Source: Salmonella enterica subsp. arizonae
GTDB lineage: Bacteria > Pseudomonadota > Gammaproteobacteria > Enterobacterales > Enterobacteriaceae
Length of the DNA: 64,000 nucleotides
Reading direction: 5' to 3'
Assembly (NCBI RefSeq): GCF_008692845.1
Contig: NZ_VXJW01000002.1
Location: 372,001-436,000 of the forward strand
In this document: piece by piece, positions 61,250 to 64,000 of the stretch
Layout: each line of letters opens with the position of its first letter
Numbering within the stretch: position 1 is the first letter of the stretch
Notes under the pieces: model-generated
The model's input: the letters and a program-made list of their open reading frames with translations, nothing else
What the model was told of the DNA's origin: nothing
Databases searched by the model: none
Position numbers and translations under genes: made by a program

Positions 61250-63604
61250 CTATTTTGCGGTTACAACCTGCATTCCAGACGGTTCGTTTTGCAGAGCAAA
61301 CGTCAGAACTTCCTCAATACGCTTCACCGGATGAATATCCAGATCGGCAATCACGTTATCCGGAATCTCTTCCAGATCGCGTTTATTTTCGAATGGAATT
61401 AAGACCGTTTTAATCCCGCCGCGATGCGCCGCCAACAGTTTTTCTTTCAGGCCGCCGATCGGCAACACCTGACCACGCAGCGTAATCTCACCGGTCATTG
61501 CCACATCTGCGCGCACCGGGTTACCAGTTAGGCAGGAAACCAGCGCGGTACACATAGCGATACCGGCGCTTGGACCGTCTTTCGGCGTTGCGCCTTCCGG
61601 CACATGAACGTGGATGTCGCGTTTTTCGTAAAAGTCCGGATTAATACCCAGTTTTTCCGCACGCGCGCGCACCACAGTCAACGCCGCCTGAATGGACTCC
61701 TGCATCACCTCTCCGAGCGAGCCTGTATAGGTCAGCTTGCCTTTGCCCGGTACGCAGGCGGTTTCGATGGTCAGCAGATCGCCGCCTACTTCCGTCCACG
61801 CCAGTCCCGTCACCTGGCCTACGCGGTTTTCGCTATCCGCACGACCATAATCAAAACGCTGTACACCGAGGTAATCGTGCAGATTATCGCCATTGATAAC
61901 AATGTTTTTCAACGATTTATCCAGGAGCAGTTGCTTAACGGCCTTGCGACACAGTTTAGAGATTTCGCGCTCCAGACTACGCACGCCCGCTTCACGCGTG
62001 TAATAACGGATAATGCCGATAATCGCGCTATCGTCGACCGTCAGTTCGCCTTTCTTCAGCGCATTACGCTCGATCTGCTTGGGCAGCAGGTGGCGTTTAG
62101 CAATATTCAGCTTTTCGTCTTCGGTATAACCAGACAGACGGATCACTTCCATTCTATCCAGCAACGGCGCCGGAATGTTCATGGAGTTGGAAGTAGCGAC
62201 GAACATCACATTGCTGAGATCGTAGTCCACTTCCAGGTAGTGATCGCTGAAAGCCACGTTCTGCTCTGGATCCAGTACCTCGAGCAGGGCAGACGCCGGA
62301 TCGCCACGCATGTCCGAGGACATTTTGTCGATCTCATCGAGCAGGAACAGCGGGTTTTTAACCCCCACTTTAGCCATTTTTTGAATCAATTTACCCGGCA
62401 TAGAACCAATGTAAGTCCGGCGATGACCGCGGATTTCCGCTTCATCACGTACGCCGCCCAGCGCCATACGGATGTATTTACGCCCTGTCGCTTTGGCGAT
62501 GGACTGGCCCAACGAGGTTTTACCTACCCCCGGCGGCCCTACCAGGCACAGAATCGGCCCTTTCAGCTTGTTCACACGGCTTTGCACCGCGAGATACTCA
62601 AGGATACGGTCTTTAACGCGCTCCAGACCATAATGGTCGGTATCAAGGATTTCCTGCGCCTGACGCAGGTCTTTTTTGACCTTGCTCCGCGCATTCCACG
62701 GCACCTGAACCATCCAGTCGATGTAACCGCGCACCACCGTCGCTTCCGCCGACATCGGAGACATCATTTTCAGCTTCTGCAGTTCTGCTTCCGCTTTCTC
62801 TTTTGCCTCTTTCGGCATTTTCGCCGCGTCGATCTTGCGCTTCAGCGCTTCGTTTTCATCCGGCGCGTCGTCCATTTCGCCGAGTTCTTTCTGAATCGCT
62901 TTCATTTGCTCGTTCAGATAGTACTCGCGCTGGGATTTCTCCATCTGCTTTTTCACGCGGTTGCGAATGCGTTTCTCAACCTGCAGCAGATCGATTTCAG
63001 ACTCCATCATCGCCATCAGATATTCCAGACGTTCATTAACATCGGACATTTCCAGTACGGACTGTTTATCCGCCAGTTTCAGCGGCATATGCGCGGCGAT
63101 GGTGTCAGCCAGACGTGCAGGGTCGTCAATGCTATTGAGCGACGTCAACACTTCCGGCGGGATTTTTTTGTTCAGCTTGATGTAGCCTTCGAACTGGCTG
63201 ATGGCGGTACGCACCAACACTTCTTGTTCACGCTCATCAATGGCTGGCGAATCAAGGTACTCCGCCTTCGCGGAGAAATGTTCGCCGTTATCAGACAGCG
63301 CGGAAATGCGCGCGCGCTGTAACCCCTCGACCAGCACTTTTACGGTGCCGTCAGGCAGTTTCAGCATCTGCAAAATAGAGGCCACGGTCCCGACGGTGAA
63401 AAGATCGTTTACACCCGGCTCATCCGTTGATGCTTCCTTCTGGGCGACCAGCATGATTTTTTTATCATGGTCCATAGCCGCTTCCAGACAACGGATAGAT
63501 TTTTCCCGCCCTACAAATAAGGGTATGACCATGTGCGGATAAACCACCACATCGCGCAATGGCAATACGGGGATTTCAATGCGTTCAGAACGCTCAGGAT
63601 TCAT
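61250..63604 (-). CDS. lon: ATP-dependent protease Lon
   Basis: A 784-residue AAA+ serine protease that degrades misfolded proteins and regulators, including the labile antitoxins of toxin-antitoxin pairs. It has an N-terminal LAN domain, Walker [12 protein letters not shown] (about 356-366), Walker [11 protein letters not shown], and the catalytic Ser in [10 protein letters not shown] (about 679) with Lys in [11 protein letters not shown] (about 722). The start [12 protein letters not shown] gives the E. coli length. A sigma32 promoter lies upstream. The long frame on the other strand is a shadow. Confidence 0.98.
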   Translation of the reverse strand: MNPERSERIEIPVLPLRDVVVYPHMVIPLFVGREKSIRCLEAAMDHDKKIMLVAQKEASTDEPGVNDLFTVGTVASILQMLKLPDGTVKVLVEGLQRARISALSDNGEHFSAKAEYLDSPAIDEREQEVLVRTAISQFEGYIKLNKKIPPEVLTSLNSIDDPARLADTIAAHMPLKLADKQSVLEMSDVNERLEYLMAMMESEIDLLQVEKRIRNRVKKQMEKSQREYYLNEQMKAIQKELGEMDDAPDENEALKRKIDAAKMPKEAKEKAEAELQKLKMMSPMSAEATVVRGYIDWMVQVPWNARSKVKKDLRQAQEILDTDHYGLERVKDRILEYLAVQSRVNKLKGPILCLVGPPGVGKTSLGQSIAKATGRKYIRMALGGVRDEAEIRGHRRTYIGSMPGKLIQKMAKVGVKNPLFLLDEIDKMSSDMRGDPASALLEVLDPEQNVAFSDHYLEVDYDLSNVMFVATSNSMNIPAPLLDRMEVIRLSGYTEDEKLNIAKRHLLPKQIERNALKKGELTVDDSAIIGIIRYYTREAGVRSLEREISKLCRKAVKQLLLDKSLKNIVINGDNLHDYLGVQRFDYGRADSENRVGQVTGLAWTEVGGDLLTIETACVPGKGKLTYTGSLGEVMQESIQAALTVVRARAEKLGINPDFYEKRDIHVHVPEGATPKDGPSAGIAMCTALVSCLTGNPVRADVAMTGEITLRGQVLPIGGLKEKLLAAHRGGIKTVLIPFENKRDLEEIPDNVIADLDIHPVKRIEEVLTFALQNEPSGMQVVTAK

Positions 63605-63686
63605 AGAGCTCTCTCTTAGTTTAGTGTCCGCCAGGTAATCAGATAGTATAGCTGTGCTCCATACCACCTATAACATGTACGTCAGT

Positions 63687-63714
63687 ATATGGGGATGTTT
63701 CCCACACATTCAAC
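63687..63714 (-). promoter_or_regulatory. Sigma32 heat-shock promoter of lon
   Basis: On the minus strand GTTGAA (63709-63714), a 14-bp spacer and CCCCATAT (63687-63694) match the RpoH consensus. It is about 85 bp upstream of the lon start, as in E. coli. Confidence 0.88.
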
Positions 63715-63728
63715 GGCGTGTTTACAGG

Positions 63729-63763
63729 AAAAACGAAAGGGGAGATAAAATCCCCCCTTTTTT
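63729..63763 (-). terminator. Terminator of clpX
   Basis: On the minus strand AAAGGGG ... CCCCTTT forms a stem with an AT-rich loop, followed by CGTTTTT. It lies between clpX and the lon promoter. Confidence 0.8.
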
Positions 63764-63789
63764 GGCTAACTGATTGTATGAATGTTTAA

Positions 63790-64000
63790 TTATTCGCCAG
63801 AAGCCTGCGCTTCCGGTTTGCCGTAAATCAGCAACGGCTTACTCTGACCGTCAATGACGGACTCGTCGATCACCACTTTTTCGACGTCTTCCATAGATGG
63901 CAGATCGTACATGGTATCCAGCAGCGCCGCTTCGACGATAGAGCGTAGACCACGGGCACCGGTTTTACGCGCCATTGCTTTCCTGGCGATAGCGTCCAGC
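63790..64000 (-). CDS. clpX: ClpX C-terminal part, cut by window edge
   Basis: About the last 70 residues of the AAA+ unfoldase ClpX ([19 protein letters not shown] ... PEAQASGE); the rest lies beyond base 64000. It includes the sensor-2 [13 protein letters not shown] segment. ClpX feeds substrates to ClpP. Gene order clpX-lon-hupB-ppiD is the standard one. Confidence 0.96.
   Translation of the reverse strand, partial: LDAIARKAMARKTGARGLRSIVEAALLDTMYDLPSMEDVEKVVIDESVIDGQSKPLLIYGKPEAQASGE

Noticed and set aside
61604-63322. 572-codon open frame on the + strand opposite lon
   Set aside because: It is an antisense shadow of the well-conserved lon gene: histidine/arginine/phenylalanine-rich, no ribosome site, no recognisable domain.

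Overview
The window is chromosomal DNA of a Salmonella enterica-type enterobacterium. Gene order from copA to clpX follows the Escherichia/Salmonella core map (copA, ybaP, ybaK, ushA, fsr, ybaL, gsk, aes, hemH, adk, htpG, recR, ybaB, dnaX, apt, ybaN, priC, ybaM, mscK, acrR, acrAB, tomB-hha, maa, ylaC, pdeB, ffs, ybaZ, ybaY, tesB, amtB-glnK, mdlBA, decR, cof, ybaE, queC, fadM, ybaV, ppiD, hupB, lon, clpX). Salmonella-type additions are an Rpn-family nuclease between ybaM and mscK, the Zn-independent ribosomal paralogues ykgM/ykgO next to ylaC, and the cysteine desulfhydrase cdsH beside its regulator decR. Assignments rest on reading the proteins and recognising families; no database search was run.

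Layout. 1-33823: core genes, including the multidrug pump acrAB with its divergent repressor, the DNA replication and repair block dnaX-ybaB-recR, heat-shock genes, and the sRNA ChiX. 33860-44671: a genomic island of about 10.8 kb bounded by 25-bp direct repeats. The right repeat is the 3' end of ffs (4.5S RNA), and a tyrosine integrase lies just inside it. 44651-64000: core genes again, covering ammonium uptake (amtB-glnK under sigma54/NtrC), ABC exporters, cysteine catabolism, queuosine synthesis and the ppiD-hupB-lon-clpX proteostasis block. copA is cut by the left edge and clpX by the right edge.

The island carries no phage structural, replication or conjugation genes that I recognise. 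From left to right it has: an orphan 240-aa protein, a 600-bp region rich in perfect hairpins, two coupled small genes (the second a short Fur-like winged-helix protein), two small unknown genes, a 94-aa protein, a serine recombinase, a membrane protein, a three-gene operon, a gene pair separated by one in-frame TAG, and the integrase. The three-gene operon (39450-42074) is the best candidate for an undescribed system. It encodes a HigB-type toxin, a HigA-like antitoxin fused to an ImmA/IrrE zinc metallopeptidase, and a Beta-family protein. It is driven by a near-consensus promoter bracketed by two identical TGTTCC-N7-GGAACA operators. This looks like a toxin/antitoxin-protease module with a third component, plausibly anti-phage, but function is inferred only.

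The core genes show several readable regulatory signals: sigma32 promoters for htpG and lon, a sigma54 promoter and NtrC site for glnK-amtB, an AcrR operator and a marbox inside acrR, a Zur-like box for ykgM-ykgO, the dnaX frameshift signal, and several REP/BIME elements and terminators.
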